This document shows positions 35,937 to 45,512 of a DNA stretch of 64,000 nucleotides, one piece after another (the stretch's first letter is position 1; every line of letters starts with the position of its first letter). The notes below the pieces were generated by a model. The model had not been told where the DNA came from. It worked only from the letters and a program-made list of their open reading frames with translations, and ran no database searches. The stretch is from NCBI RefSeq assembly GCF_900156375.1, contig NZ_FTNK01000001.1, forward strand, positions 372,001 through 436,000, in the 5' to 3' direction. Position numbers and translations under genes: made by a program. The DNA is from Paenibacillus macquariensis. GTDB taxonomy: Bacteria; Bacillota; Bacilli; Paenibacillales; Paenibacillaceae.

Positions 35937-36770
35937 ATGGAAATTCGTCACGCATCAAACCCGCAAGAAGTTAAAGGATACGACACAACTCGTTTACGTC
36001 AAGATTTCTTAATGGAATCATTATTTACTGAGAATGAGCTTATGCTCTATTACAGTCATGTTGACCGTTTTATTACTGGAGGTGCATATCCAACTACAGC
36101 AGTTATTAAGCTGGAAGCGGATCGTAAAGATATGGGTTCTGATTTCTTCTTGGAACGCCGTGAGATTGGCATTATAAATATCGGTGCACAAGGTAAAGTT
36201 ACCGTCGATGGCACTACTTATGTATTGGAACCAAAAGACGGACTCTATATTGGTCTTGGTGCTCAAGACGTTGTGTTTGAGAGCGTTGATGCTGCTAATC
36301 CAGCTAAATTCTATATCAATTCCACTCCTGCACATAAAAACTATCCAACTGTGCAGATTTCAATCAGTGAAGCTACGCCAGCTCATTTGGGTAGTGCTGC
36401 AACATCTAACGAGAGAGTCATTAATAAATACATTCATCCACAGGGTGTTCAAAGCTGTCAGTTAGTAATGGGATTGACAATGTTGAAACCAAATAATATG
36501 TGGAATACGATGCCATGCCATACCCATAATCGTCGTTCTGAAGTGTACTTCTACTTTGATATGCCTGAAGACGGCGTTGTATTTCACTTTATGGGTGAGC
36601 CGCAAGAAACTAGACATCTTGTTGTTCGCAACGAACAAGCACTTATCTCACCAAGCTGGTCTATCCATAGCGGTGTAGGCTCAAGCAACTATACATTTAT
36701 TTGGGGAATGGCTGGGGAGAACCAAATCTTCGATGATATGGACCATGTTGCAATGCAGGATATAATGTAG
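35937..36770 (+). CDS. kduI: 5-keto-4-deoxyuronate isomerase
   Basis: This 277-residue cupin enzyme converts 5-keto-4-deoxyuronate (from unsaturated uronic acid) to 2,5-diketo-3-deoxygluconate. Metal ligands are in PCHTHNRRSEVYFYF (His, His, Glu), with a later histidine in SPSWSIHSG. The frame is open from 35844, but AAGGAG lies before the ATG at 35937, and MEIRHASNP matches the family start. It is followed by a DeoR-type regulator and kduD in the same direction. It is a separate lineage from the decayed copy at 31639-32441: both encode the same motifs but with clearly different sequence. Confidence 0.96.
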   Translation: MEIRHASNPQEVKGYDTTRLRQDFLMESLFTENELMLYYSHVDRFITGGAYPTTAVIKLEADRKDMGSDFFLERREIGIINIGAQGKVTVDGTTYVLEPKDGLYIGLGAQDVVFESVDAANPAKFYINSTPAHKNYPTVQISISEATPAHLGSAATSNERVINKYIHPQGVQSCQLVMGLTMLKPNNMWNTMPCHTHNRRSEVYFYFDMPEDGVVFHFMGEPQETRHLVVRNEQALISPSWSIHSGVGSSNYTFIWGMAGENQIFDDMDHVAMQDIM

Positions 36771-36836
36771 TAAGAGCTTAACTTTGACTCTTTTTCGGTC
36801 AATGAGGGCGATTACGTATATAAAGGAATGATTGGT

Positions 36837-37622
36837 TTGTCTAGTATGAAACGTCACCAGCAAATAATGGAGCTACTTATTCAGCAAGGAGAAGTAACGG
36901 TGCATGATCTCAGTGAACAGCTAGATGTCACGGGAAAAACCATTCGTAATGACTTAGAAGTTCTAGAACAGAGGAGTCTTCTGACGAGAGTCCATGGTGG
37001 AGCTGTCCTGAAACACGCTACGGACCTTGGACTGCTTCCATTACAAATACCGAATCAAAAGCATATAACTGAAAAGAACAACATTGCGCAAAAAGCACTT
37101 GAATTAATAGAAGAAAATGATATTATCGCCCTCGATGGTGGCAGTACAACGCTCGCCATTGCAAAGTTATTGGAAGACAAACCGCTTACAGTCATTACGA
37201 ATGATCTGTTTATAATGAGTGAGCTTATTCGTAAAACCAAAATACGGCTTGTCATTCCTGGTGGCTATCGTAATCGTAATTTGCTAGTTGGAAATGAAGC
37301 GATAACGTTCATTCGCAAGCTGAATATTCAAAAAGCATTTATATCAACAACTGCAATCCATCCGGAACAAGGTCTATCGATTTACACGAGTGAGCTATAT
37401 GATATGAAACGGGCTTTGCTAGAAACCGCCAAAAATGTATATTGTGTGGTAGACTCAAGCAAGTTTGGAAAGATGGCATTGTTAACCTTTGCCCAATTGA
37501 ATGAGTTTAGTTCCATCATCACGGATCGAAATCTATCGGCTGTTGATATTCATGCTTATGAGGAGCATAAAGCAAAACTGTTGTTTGCTAATCACCTCAT
37601 CAAGCCAATTATTGAATCATAA
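36837..37622 (+). CDS. DeoR/GlpR-family transcriptional regulator
   Basis: This 261-residue regulator has an N-terminal HTH (RHQQIMELLIQQGEVTVHDL) and the DeoR mark TRVHGGAVL. A sugar-phosphate-sensing domain follows (DIIALDGGSTTLAIA, VITNDLFIMSEL). Three in-frame starts exist: ATG 36828, TTG 36837 and ATG 36846. AAAGGA is nine nt before the TTG and is badly spaced for both ATGs, so TTG is preferred. It lies between kduI and kduD, and its stop is 15 nt before the kduD start, so it is operonic and probably regulates this cluster. Confidence 0.88.
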   Translation: MSSMKRHQQIMELLIQQGEVTVHDLSEQLDVTGKTIRNDLEVLEQRSLLTRVHGGAVLKHATDLGLLPLQIPNQKHITEKNNIAQKALELIEENDIIALDGGSTTLAIAKLLEDKPLTVITNDLFIMSELIRKTKIRLVIPGGYRNRNLLVGNEAITFIRKLNIQKAFISTTAIHPEQGLSIYTSELYDMKRALLETAKNVYCVVDSSKFGKMALLTFAQLNEFSSIITDRNLSAVDIHAYEEHKAKLLFANHLIKPIIES

Positions 37623-37637
37623 GTGGAGGAATATTTA

Positions 37638-38399
37638 ATGAATCAATTATTTCAATTATCGGGTCGCACTGCAATTGTAACAGGCGGTGGTGGTGGACTA
37701 GGCTTAGGTATGGCCAACAGCTTAGCGAAGGCTGGAGCAAATATCATTCTAATGACACATAACGAACCTAAACCAGGAGTACTTGAGCAGCTTCGATCTT
37801 TCGGTGGCACGGTTCATTCGATAACTGCTGATTTGTCTGATCTAAGCAAAATTTCTGATATCGCTGCTGAAGCTATTAAGTTAGCTGGTGGTAAAATAGA
37901 TATTCTAGTAAATAACGCGGGCATTATTCGTCGTACCCCTGCCGCTGACCATGCGCTTGAAGATTGGCATGCTGTATTGGATCTCAATATGAATAGTGTG
38001 TTCTATCTATGCCAAGCTATCGGTAGAAATATGATCGAACATGGCAGTGGTAAAATTATTAATATTGCTTCTATGCTTTCTTTCCAAGGCGGGATTAATG
38101 TTCCTGGATACACGGCATCTAAACATGCGGTCGCTGGTATTACGAAATCATTAGCTAACGAATGGGCTTCGAAAGGTATTAATGTTAACGGTATTGCACC
38201 AGGATATATGGCAACAGATAATACGACTGCTTTGCGTCAAGATGAGAAACGTAGCGCTGAAATACTAGGACGAATTCCAGCTGCTCGCTGGGGTACGCCA
38301 GAAGATCTAGCAGGTCCTGTATTGTTCCTAGCTTCCAGTGCTTCAGATTATGTCAATGGGCATATTTTATGCGTTGATGGTGGTTGGATGAATCGCTAA
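37638..38399 (+). CDS. kduD: 2-dehydro-3-deoxy-D-gluconate 5-dehydrogenase
   Basis: This 253-residue short-chain dehydrogenase reduces 2,5-diketo-3-deoxygluconate to KDG. The Rossmann motif is TGGGGGLGLG, the NAG motif is NNAG, and the catalytic YxxxK is in YTASKH with the upstream serine in IASMLS. GGAGG precedes the ATG at 37638; an earlier in-frame ATG at 37623 lacks a site. It follows kduI and the DeoR-type gene and supplies the product for KdgK. The stub at 30760 is its decayed counterpart. Confidence 0.94.
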   Translation: MNQLFQLSGRTAIVTGGGGGLGLGMANSLAKAGANIILMTHNEPKPGVLEQLRSFGGTVHSITADLSDLSKISDIAAEAIKLAGGKIDILVNNAGIIRRTPAADHALEDWHAVLDLNMNSVFYLCQAIGRNMIEHGSGKIINIASMLSFQGGINVPGYTASKHAVAGITKSLANEWASKGINVNGIAPGYMATDNTTALRQDEKRSAEILGRIPAARWGTPEDLAGPVLFLASSASDYVNGHILCVDGGWMNR

Positions 38400-38425
38400 T
38401 ACTTTAGCTAAGGTGGTATATATTT

Positions 38426-39223
38426 ATGAGCAGTACATTGTCTCTTTCCGTCATAGGTGATGACGGTTCTATTAAAGCTAGCAATTCAGAGAATGGGCAA
38501 GTTAGTTTGTTATACACCAATCCATATGAACCTGGAGATGCTATCGCTCTCAACAGTTCAGCACAAAACTTGTATTTGGTCATTCAACTAGAGGATTCGA
38601 TGAGCTCAGAAATTGTATATCTGGCTGGAACAGAGTTTAAATTTGTCATTCCTTTTGCAGAGAAGCGCTCATCATATTCTCCAAAATCATTTAAGGGTAA
38701 CTTCCATCTACTGACAGCTCGTCTAGCTTTAAGTGAAGAGATTCAAGCATATCGAAATCTCGCTAGAAATGTCTATGATCAGCATGGCAACGCCACATTA
38801 TTCCCGCATGCATCTGCCAATGTAGAAACACGTGGTGAAGCTACCTTTGCAGCTAGAAATGCGATTAATGGAAACATTTTGAATTACTCACATGGTAACT
38901 GGCCATTTGAATCATGGGGAATTAATCAAAGGAATGACGCTGAGCTCACTGTTCATTTTGGAAGAATAGTAGAGATCGATAAGTTAAGCTTGGTTCTTAG
39001 AGCAGACTTTCCTCATGATAACTATTGGACGAATGCGAAGCTGACATGCTCGGACGGAAGCGAGCAAATCGTGCAATTATTCAAAACGCATGAGAGACAA
39101 ACCATTGCATTAGAGCCTAAGCCGGTAGAATGGGTGAAGTTAAGTGAACTTATTCAATCTGATGACCCCTCCCCATTCCCAGCACTAACTCAAATTGAAG
39201 TGTATGGACGAGAATGTTCATAG
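38426..39223 (+). CDS. Predicted sugar-binding beta-sandwich protein
   Basis: This 265-residue soluble protein is last in the kduI operon, 26 nt after kduD, with AAGGTGG upstream of the start. The C-terminal half (about 130-262: HASANVETRGEATFAARNAI, then GNWPFESWGINQRNDAE and a WVKLSEL strand) resembles the galactose-binding-like (F5/8 type C) fold of carbohydrate-binding modules. The N-terminal half is an uncharacterised beta-rich region. No signal peptide is present, so an intracellular role on imported oligosaccharides or their products is inferred. No catalytic motif is recognised. Confidence 0.6.
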   Translation: MSSTLSLSVIGDDGSIKASNSENGQVSLLYTNPYEPGDAIALNSSAQNLYLVIQLEDSMSSEIVYLAGTEFKFVIPFAEKRSSYSPKSFKGNFHLLTARLALSEEIQAYRNLARNVYDQHGNATLFPHASANVETRGEATFAARNAINGNILNYSHGNWPFESWGINQRNDAELTVHFGRIVEIDKLSLVLRADFPHDNYWTNAKLTCSDGSEQIVQLFKTHERQTIALEPKPVEWVKLSELIQSDDPSPFPALTQIEVYGRECS

Positions 39224-39240
39224 TATAAGGATATAAACTT

Positions 39241-39275
39241 AAGAGTCATCTAGGGATTTTTCCTTGATGACTCTT
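39241..39275 (+). terminator. Terminator of the kduI-kduD operon
   Basis: Stem AAGAGTCATC pairs with GATGACTCTT (one extra base in the loop side), followed by TTTTTTG. It lies about 18 nt after the last gene. Confidence 0.85.
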
Positions 39276-39312
39276 TTTTGTGGAAATACGGGAAAGTTCT
39301 CAGTATTTGAAA

Positions 39313-41376
39313 TCAATTGTTATGCTCTAATGAGAAATGAAGTGCAATTTCCGTCTTCACATCCTTGCTAACCCATTGCGCGAGACGATAGTTCCCATTT
39401 CGATTTGGCATCAGCCCAGGAAGAAGCTCTAGCTCCAGTTCGTCAGATTCACCATCAGGCTTAATAGAGTAGATAACGTTTGAATAATTAACGAAAAGCT
39501 TATTCCCTTCAATGCGGATGACCGACTCATCTGCTCCGTTAGACACGAGTACCGGAACCGTTACCCCAATTGCAGATAATTCCGAATCCTCTGCTGCGTC
39601 CACAGACCACGCCGTAGTCACACCACCTTTTGCAATCCGATAAGTTTCCACGATCGCCGCTACGCCTTCGATACCAGGTCTTGGTAACATATCAGCAATG
39701 CCTCGCAAATAGGCTGGTTGCAGATCATCATACGGTGTACGCAAATCCATATCATTTAAAAGTTGAAGTCCTGTAGATTCGTAACGTATTTTGAAGGCTA
39801 GCGCATCGCTAGTTTCAACCTCACTCTCAAGCAAGGCATTCCAATGTAGTTTCTCAGACTTGGTTGGTGTCCCATCTACATTCAAGGAAGCAAATGTTTC
39901 GTGCTTTCTTCTCCCAAAATCAGCTAGACTGTGCCATGAACCCTGCCCATCCCTCCAGGTCAGACCGATAGCTACTGGTGTATGCGGGCGTGGAATGACT
40001 TGTTTGGCCATAAAATAATTCAAGTGAATATTACCATTGAGCCCAGCTATGCCCATAGAGAGAGCCGTTTCCTCTAAATAATCCGCTTTATGGAGTCGCA
40101 CCCATCCGGTTGCGTCATGACCCATTTGCGCAGCCGTATCCATCACGAGATGATAAGCGCCTTGCTGGGGTCCCGTAGTAGCATAGATTCGGTTGAAAGA
40201 CTTAATAGGAACCACATATCCGCCTAAATCCGCGGGTGATGCCTTTTCTTGTATGTTCTCATAAGCGCTTTCATAGCACGAGGCTGCAATTTGAGCAGCA
40301 TATAAGCTGTATGTCGAATAATAGGCATAGAACTCCCAACCATTTCGAAGCTCGCTGTCGAATCTGTTTTTCAACAGACGAAATTCAATAGGATCCTCTA
40401 TCCAGCGTAGAATTGATTGTAACGATTTTCTTGCAGCTCGCTTGAAGACACCTGCCCATTCTAGATCTCCTTCTTTGGCATACAGTGAGGCTTCCCTTTC
40501 GCAAAGATTAGCAAAGGTCAGTTCATTCCAAATAATCTGGTTACTCCTGCCTCCACAGCTTATTCCACCGGTGGTAGACTGCATAAACAACATTGTTTGG
40601 GCACCTTTGCGAAGTTGCTTTTCTAGAAAGGCCTTCCACTCGCCGTTATAACCCGCATCGATCAACCCGCTGAGCTGTTGGCGCGCAGCCAAATCATAGG
40701 CGGCTGGGAGATTCGGATCGCGATATAGTCCTTCATATGTAAAACGCGTCATTTGCGGTTTCAAGTACTTATCGATGAATGCTATCGAGTCTGTAAACCC
40801 TTCGCTTAGCCTCATCATTTCTCCATGCATGGCATACGTAGCCCAGTTACGGACGGTACGAATATCAGGGAAATTTCGAACCGTTTGGCAATACGTTAAT
40901 TCCGGCTCAATGTTGGATAAATGCGTTTTCCACGCATCGCTCCGCTCAGAATCTACCATCGGAATCAGAAGTTGATATGCCCGAACCAACATGTGCGTAG
41001 TGAAATCCGCGTGATCGTCAGGGACCTTATTCTCACCCAAACAAGTGCTGGCCCAGTCCATCGCGAGCAAAATCTGCTCTTGGAGATCCTTGCATCGATC
41101 GTTGGCTAGTAGAATAGCTCCGGCTTTAACAAACGAAGCGGTTGCATATTCATGTTCTTCACCATCGCCGGGATCCATTATCCCCCCGTATTCATTTAAA
41201 AATGGGACGAATTGACGAACTCGCGCTTCGGAAAAGTCCAAGTATTTGTCCCTCGTTAATCCGGTTTCTTCGAGTTCAACTGACTTCCCTTTTTGTTTAA
41301 ACACGTTGATGTCTTGCTGAATAGGATTTAAACCCGATAAGCTTTCTAAATACTCTAGTTCGTTTGATGTAAACAT
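39313..41376 (-). CDS. Large predicted alpha-toroid enzyme, family not assigned
   Basis: I do not recognise the family of this 687-residue soluble protein. The first ~430 residues are helix-rich and aromatic (WATYAMHGEMMRLSEGF, GWEFYAYYSTYSLYAAQ), as in (alpha/alpha)-barrel lyases and hydrolases. The last ~250 look beta-rich (HLNYFMAKQVIPRPHTPVAI, KGGVTTAWSVDAAE), like the sandwich domain of heparinase-type lyases. No signal peptide is present. GGAGG lies before the ATG. It stands alone between the kdu operon and the secreted beta-helix gene, so a role on uronic-acid oligosaccharides inside the cell is inferred. Confidence 0.55.
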   Translation of the reverse strand: MFTSNELEYLESLSGLNPIQQDINVFKQKGKSVELEETGLTRDKYLDFSEARVRQFVPFLNEYGGIMDPGDGEEHEYATASFVKAGAILLANDRCKDLQEQILLAMDWASTCLGENKVPDDHADFTTHMLVRAYQLLIPMVDSERSDAWKTHLSNIEPELTYCQTVRNFPDIRTVRNWATYAMHGEMMRLSEGFTDSIAFIDKYLKPQMTRFTYEGLYRDPNLPAAYDLAARQQLSGLIDAGYNGEWKAFLEKQLRKGAQTMLFMQSTTGGISCGGRSNQIIWNELTFANLCEREASLYAKEGDLEWAGVFKRAARKSLQSILRWIEDPIEFRLLKNRFDSELRNGWEFYAYYSTYSLYAAQIAASCYESAYENIQEKASPADLGGYVVPIKSFNRIYATTGPQQGAYHLVMDTAAQMGHDATGWVRLHKADYLEETALSMGIAGLNGNIHLNYFMAKQVIPRPHTPVAIGLTWRDGQGSWHSLADFGRRKHETFASLNVDGTPTKSEKLHWNALLESEVETSDALAFKIRYESTGLQLLNDMDLRTPYDDLQPAYLRGIADMLPRPGIEGVAAIVETYRIAKGGVTTAWSVDAAEDSELSAIGVTVPVLVSNGADESVIRIEGNKLFVNYSNVIYSIKPDGESDELELELLPGLMPNRNGNYRLAQWVSKDVKTEIALHFSLEHNN

Positions 41377-41433
41377 TCTCTACCTCCAATATATATGTCC
41401 TATATTTTCTGACCGTATAGATAGTACCATATA

Positions 41434-41477
41434 GAAACAATTAGAGTCAGCAAGAAGTCTCTGACTCTAATTGTTTC
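41434..41477 (-). terminator. Terminator of the beta-helix gene
   Basis: A perfect 17-bp inverted repeat begins GAAACAATTAGAGTCAG and has a 10-nt loop. It lies 24 nt after the stop of the large secreted-protein gene and before the start of the next leftward gene. Confidence 0.8.
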
Positions 41478-41501
41478 TACTACATTTGATCTACCTCACT
41501 G

Positions 41502-44500
41502 CTATTCCAGAATCTTCTTCGCAATCGCCGCAAGGTCCATAATGTCAATTACTTTATTGCCGTCGATGTCAGCCGTCTTGATCTGATTCCAATCCGCACT
41601 CTTATCGTCCTTGCCGTAATTAGCAGCTGCGAACGCAAGATCGCCGATCGTGATCCTGTTGTCTCCGTTCGAATCGCCTGGCACTCCTGGAGGAGACGTC
41701 GTCACTTCAACGCTCAAGGAAGCTGGGTGCGCTTGGAACTCTCTTCCCTGCTCGTCACCAAGCAGTGCTCCGGTTACCGAAATCATGCCGGTGGTCGTTT
41801 GCGCAACGCTTTTCGCTTTGAAAGAAAGCTTTACAAGCTCAGCACTCCCGATTACCGCATGGTTCGCTCCTTGGCTTGCAAGAATCATCCTGATTTTGCC
41901 CGGATTCGCCTTCTCCGACAAGATATCCACACCTGTTTTCATCGCCGTAGACGATACATACTCGACAAGAGCTGTGTCATATTCAATCGTGATGTCCTGG
42001 CCATAGACGTTCGAAGTGATGTTGCTTAGACCGAAATTTACAGTGAAGGGCTGCCCTGCAAGTACTGTGCTTGGTCCGGTTAAAACAGCTGTCGGCTGTT
42101 CTTCTTTCATTTGGACCTGCAGCTTAACCGCAGCGGTAAGGCTGCCATATGTCGCTGTGATAACGCTTTCACCCTCTTTAAGCGCTGTGATCAAGCCGCC
42201 GGCTGTCACTGTTGCGATATCGGTTTGACTACTAGTAAACTGTGAGCTTCCCGTCACATCCATCGGCACATCGCTTTCCGGAAGGTAGGCGGATACTTGC
42301 ACCTGCTTCGTTTCACCGATATTTAGATCGCTGAGTGTCCTCAGTTCGATACGTTCATATAATGTAGCATCCGTGATGCTAATATCATCAAAATAAACGT
42401 TGGATACTGCATCCCCTTGCCACCAATCACCCATGGCAACTTCGTTGAACGCGGTCACACCCGTCGGGGAGGCAATCAGCACATCGTCGATATACATGTC
42501 AACATGGGTTCCCGACGTGTAATCCCATTTGAACTCATGCCACCCGGTAGTACGCACAACATTTGTGGATGTTGTAGCGCCATCAATCCGCTTGACATAA
42601 TTTGTCGTTGATGCTCGTAATGAAAGGCCAATCCCTCTCCAAGCACCGTCCACCCCAGTGACATTAGCCATTACTTGACTTCCTGAGACTAAATTATCAT
42701 AAAACCAGAGAGTAAGGATTTTATTTTGGTCATCTTTAAATGGATGTTTGATAACATCTAAATCCTGGTTCACTTTAAAACTCTTCATACCACTGTGTGC
42801 CTTTTCCGTACTAGTGGTTGGACTACCTTTTACGGTCTCCCAATGGATTAGACCATCCTCGAATCCGTCGAACCCATCTATGAAATTAACATTCGATTCA
42901 TAAATTGTAAGTGGTATCACATCGCTTACAATAACACCATCAACCAGCGCAGTCACAGAAATCTGTGTGTTGCCTGGAGCTACCGCACGAACGACACCGT
43001 TTGCTCCGACTTCGGCAATCTTAGGATGATCGCTCTTGAATGTCATATGACCGAATAGATTTATATACCGGCCGGTCGCCGAATTTCCCATTACCCACAA
43101 AGTTGTACTATTACCCACTATGAGTGCTCTAGTTGGCGAGTACATTGACACTTGTGTGAGCATATCATCCTGTTTCACTCCTTTGTTCAATCCAATCTTA
43201 TCGAATGGTATAGATTCGAATCCAGGAATTTGAGTGAATACAGCGGCATCTTCACGAAGATTCCAATTTCCGTTTGCTGAATCGATAAATCCGATATCTT
43301 CAGTAGTCTTCCAATTGTCTTGGAAGTATCCTGAAGCAGTTGCACTACCAGCAATAGATTTGTCAGCTGATTTATAAATCACATTTTTTTGTACTGAATT
43401 ATATTTAGGTGTGCAAGGAGAATCAGTCAATATATCTTTTAGATTCGGATAATAGGTAAGCCACGGATCTTCCTTATAAGGTACCTTAGCCAAATTTTCT
43501 AGCAAAGCTCCACCTGCCGTACAGTGATAAGCTGCCCACCCTAAACCACGAACATCAAGAGAGATAGAAACTCTGTTATTCGAAATAACATTATTCTCCA
43601 CAATATTATTCCGTCCCCCGCCAACCATAATGCCATAGTCGACGTTCGAGAGAATATTGCCATAGATAGTGATTCCACTTAACATATCGTCCAGATAAAT
43701 ACCTACCTCATCAGACCCAGACTTATTGCCAATGTCATGAATATAATTGTATCGAATTATAGTCCCCTGTGCAGACCAGTCACGTCCACCGTATATGGCG
43801 CCCGCATCGCCTGTCTCATTAACAACGTTATAAATCTCGTTATATTCAATTATGTGGTTGTTACCCACAAACTGTATAGCTTCGTGCGGCGCATCATAAA
43901 TCAAATTATTAGCAACTCGATTACCCACACCCATAATGTTCACAGCTGGAGTATATGTCCGTTGGATTCTACTAAAATCATGGAAGCTATTATTCACCAC
44001 ATAATTTTCACCGGGGGTTAACGTCGTACGATTACCGCCGTCTAACAAGATCCCGCCCTTACCTGTACCATAAATTTCACTGTTAGTTACCCCATTATGA
44101 TGACCATCGAGAATAGTTACAGCCTTATCCCCGATTTTCAAGAATGTTGAGTCTGTAATGATATTGTTCGAGCCACCCTGCATCTCGATCGCTGTCCCAC
44201 GCGTTAATCCAAATTTAATCCCTTGGAATGTGATGTTGGAAACCTCGTTCATCGAAACTAGAGGGTCACCTAGGAGTGAAATTTCAATCTCACTGCCATC
44301 GAGCGAGGTTGGAGGATATAAGTATAATATGCCACTATTGCGATCCAGATAATATTCACCTGGCGCGTCAAGCTCCTCCAAAATATTAAAATAATAATAA
44401 CGCTGACCTGCTTTCACTGAATATACACTGGCCTTAGTTGTGCTTATTTGTTTGGTCGCTTTATTAATATCCTTAATTTGTAGCGTTCCATCAGCCCAGT

Positions 44501-45323
44501 CCCAGAACCAATACCCAAACATCCATATATCGCTGGTATCCGACCACTTACTTGGTCGATCATCCAGATATCGAAAAGTGGCTCCGTGATCATAGCTCGG
44601 AGGTAAGGGACGAACATTGTACTCCACGCCAGAGTTTCGGGGATCTGCACCGGGGTCGTCGAGTTGCCCAATTCGGAGAAATCCATCGCCTGTGCCAATG
44701 TTTGGATAGCGTGCTAACATTAATACATTCTCATTGAAAAATAGTTCCGGCGGCTCTGGAGCCGTAGGCAACCCAAACCCACCTTGTATGATTTCGCCGA
44801 AATTAGTAAATCCTTGTGCGCGTAGATCAAACTGATAGATTTTATCTACAGCTGTTGTTGAAAGCCGCTTTCGCACGGAAGCGTCTGTGACAGGTTTAAA
44901 ACCATTTGTATCCATCGTTGCTCCACCAAAAATCGATACGTTTTCGCCTGGGTATGCTCGGTACACGATTGGTGCTTCATCGGTTCCGGAGTCCTCTTCA
45001 TTCAATACGAACGACTGGTTCCGAGGATATACCCCTCCGCGCAAATATACGGTTACACCGCCATTAGGCAATTGTCCCTTCGATTTCAGCTCACGGATAG
45101 CCTCCCGTGCACCTTCTAACGTAGCGAATGGCGAGCCGATCGTTCCATCTCCAGTCTCGTCACTACCAGTTAACGATACGTAAAGTTCAGTGCCTGCTGC
45201 ATTTGCTTTCACTGGTGCTGCGAATGTAGTAATAGTCATGCCTGTGAATAAAATCAAGATCATAAGCAAGTTAATGGAGCGAATTGCCCATCTGCTCCCC
45301 TTTGTTTTCCCTTTATGATTCAT
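41502..45323 (-). CDS. Secreted beta-helix protein with Ig-like, laminin-G-like, cohesin and dockerin domains
   Basis: This 1,273-residue exported protein has a basic N-terminus, a hydrophobic core and a signal cleavage region near residues 36-43 (FAAPVKANAA). A right-handed parallel beta-helix spans about 45-700 (GSPFATLEGAREAIRELKSK at the start, then asparagine-rich turns such as NNIVENNVIS). A BIG2 module (~705-795), a laminin-G/concanavalin-like module (~800-985; WHEFKWDYTSG) and a second Ig-like module (~990-1065) follow. A cohesin-like domain (~1075-1195) and a type I dockerin with two calcium loops (GDSNGDNRITIGDL, ADIDGNKVIDIMDL) end the chain. It is probably a polysaccharide lyase or hydrolase. 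M4 is chosen as start because AGAGGTG lies seven nt before it. Confidence 0.85.
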   Translation of the reverse strand: MNHKGKTKGSRWAIRSINLLMILILFTGMTITTFAAPVKANAAGTELYVSLTGSDETGDGTIGSPFATLEGAREAIRELKSKGQLPNGGVTVYLRGGVYPRNQSFVLNEEDSGTDEAPIVYRAYPGENVSIFGGATMDTNGFKPVTDASVRKRLSTTAVDKIYQFDLRAQGFTNFGEIIQGGFGLPTAPEPPELFFNENVLMLARYPNIGTGDGFLRIGQLDDPGADPRNSGVEYNVRPLPPSYDHGATFRYLDDRPSKWSDTSDIWMFGYWFWDWADGTLQIKDINKATKQISTTKASVYSVKAGQRYYYFNILEELDAPGEYYLDRNSGILYLYPPTSLDGSEIEISLLGDPLVSMNEVSNITFQGIKFGLTRGTAIEMQGGSNNIITDSTFLKIGDKAVTILDGHHNGVTNSEIYGTGKGGILLDGGNRTTLTPGENYVVNNSFHDFSRIQRTYTPAVNIMGVGNRVANNLIYDAPHEAIQFVGNNHIIEYNEIYNVVNETGDAGAIYGGRDWSAQGTIIRYNYIHDIGNKSGSDEVGIYLDDMLSGITIYGNILSNVDYGIMVGGGRNNIVENNVISNNRVSISLDVRGLGWAAYHCTAGGALLENLAKVPYKEDPWLTYYPNLKDILTDSPCTPKYNSVQKNVIYKSADKSIAGSATASGYFQDNWKTTEDIGFIDSANGNWNLREDAAVFTQIPGFESIPFDKIGLNKGVKQDDMLTQVSMYSPTRALIVGNSTTLWVMGNSATGRYINLFGHMTFKSDHPKIAEVGANGVVRAVAPGNTQISVTALVDGVIVSDVIPLTIYESNVNFIDGFDGFEDGLIHWETVKGSPTTSTEKAHSGMKSFKVNQDLDVIKHPFKDDQNKILTLWFYDNLVSGSQVMANVTGVDGAWRGIGLSLRASTTNYVKRIDGATTSTNVVRTTGWHEFKWDYTSGTHVDMYIDDVLIASPTGVTAFNEVAMGDWWQGDAVSNVYFDDISITDATLYERIELRTLSDLNIGETKQVQVSAYLPESDVPMDVTGSSQFTSSQTDIATVTAGGLITALKEGESVITATYGSLTAAVKLQVQMKEEQPTAVLTGPSTVLAGQPFTVNFGLSNITSNVYGQDITIEYDTALVEYVSSTAMKTGVDILSEKANPGKIRMILASQGANHAVIGSAELVKLSFKAKSVAQTTTGMISVTGALLGDEQGREFQAHPASLSVEVTTSPPGVPGDSNGDNRITIGDLAFAAANYGKDDKSADWNQIKTADIDGNKVIDIMDLAAIAKKILE

Positions 45324-45512
45324 AATTAGCACCTCTTATCTTTTCGATTTTTTTCATCAACAGAGGGACGCAGGTACTCGCACTGCTTATTACTTTGACT
45401 ATCAACCACCATTCCTTTACTACTTACCTCCCTCCATTCATCTAAACCTAGCATATATGCTATAGGAAACCCGCAATCAAGATCTCACGGACTAACCTGT
45501 GGCGCCGAGAAA

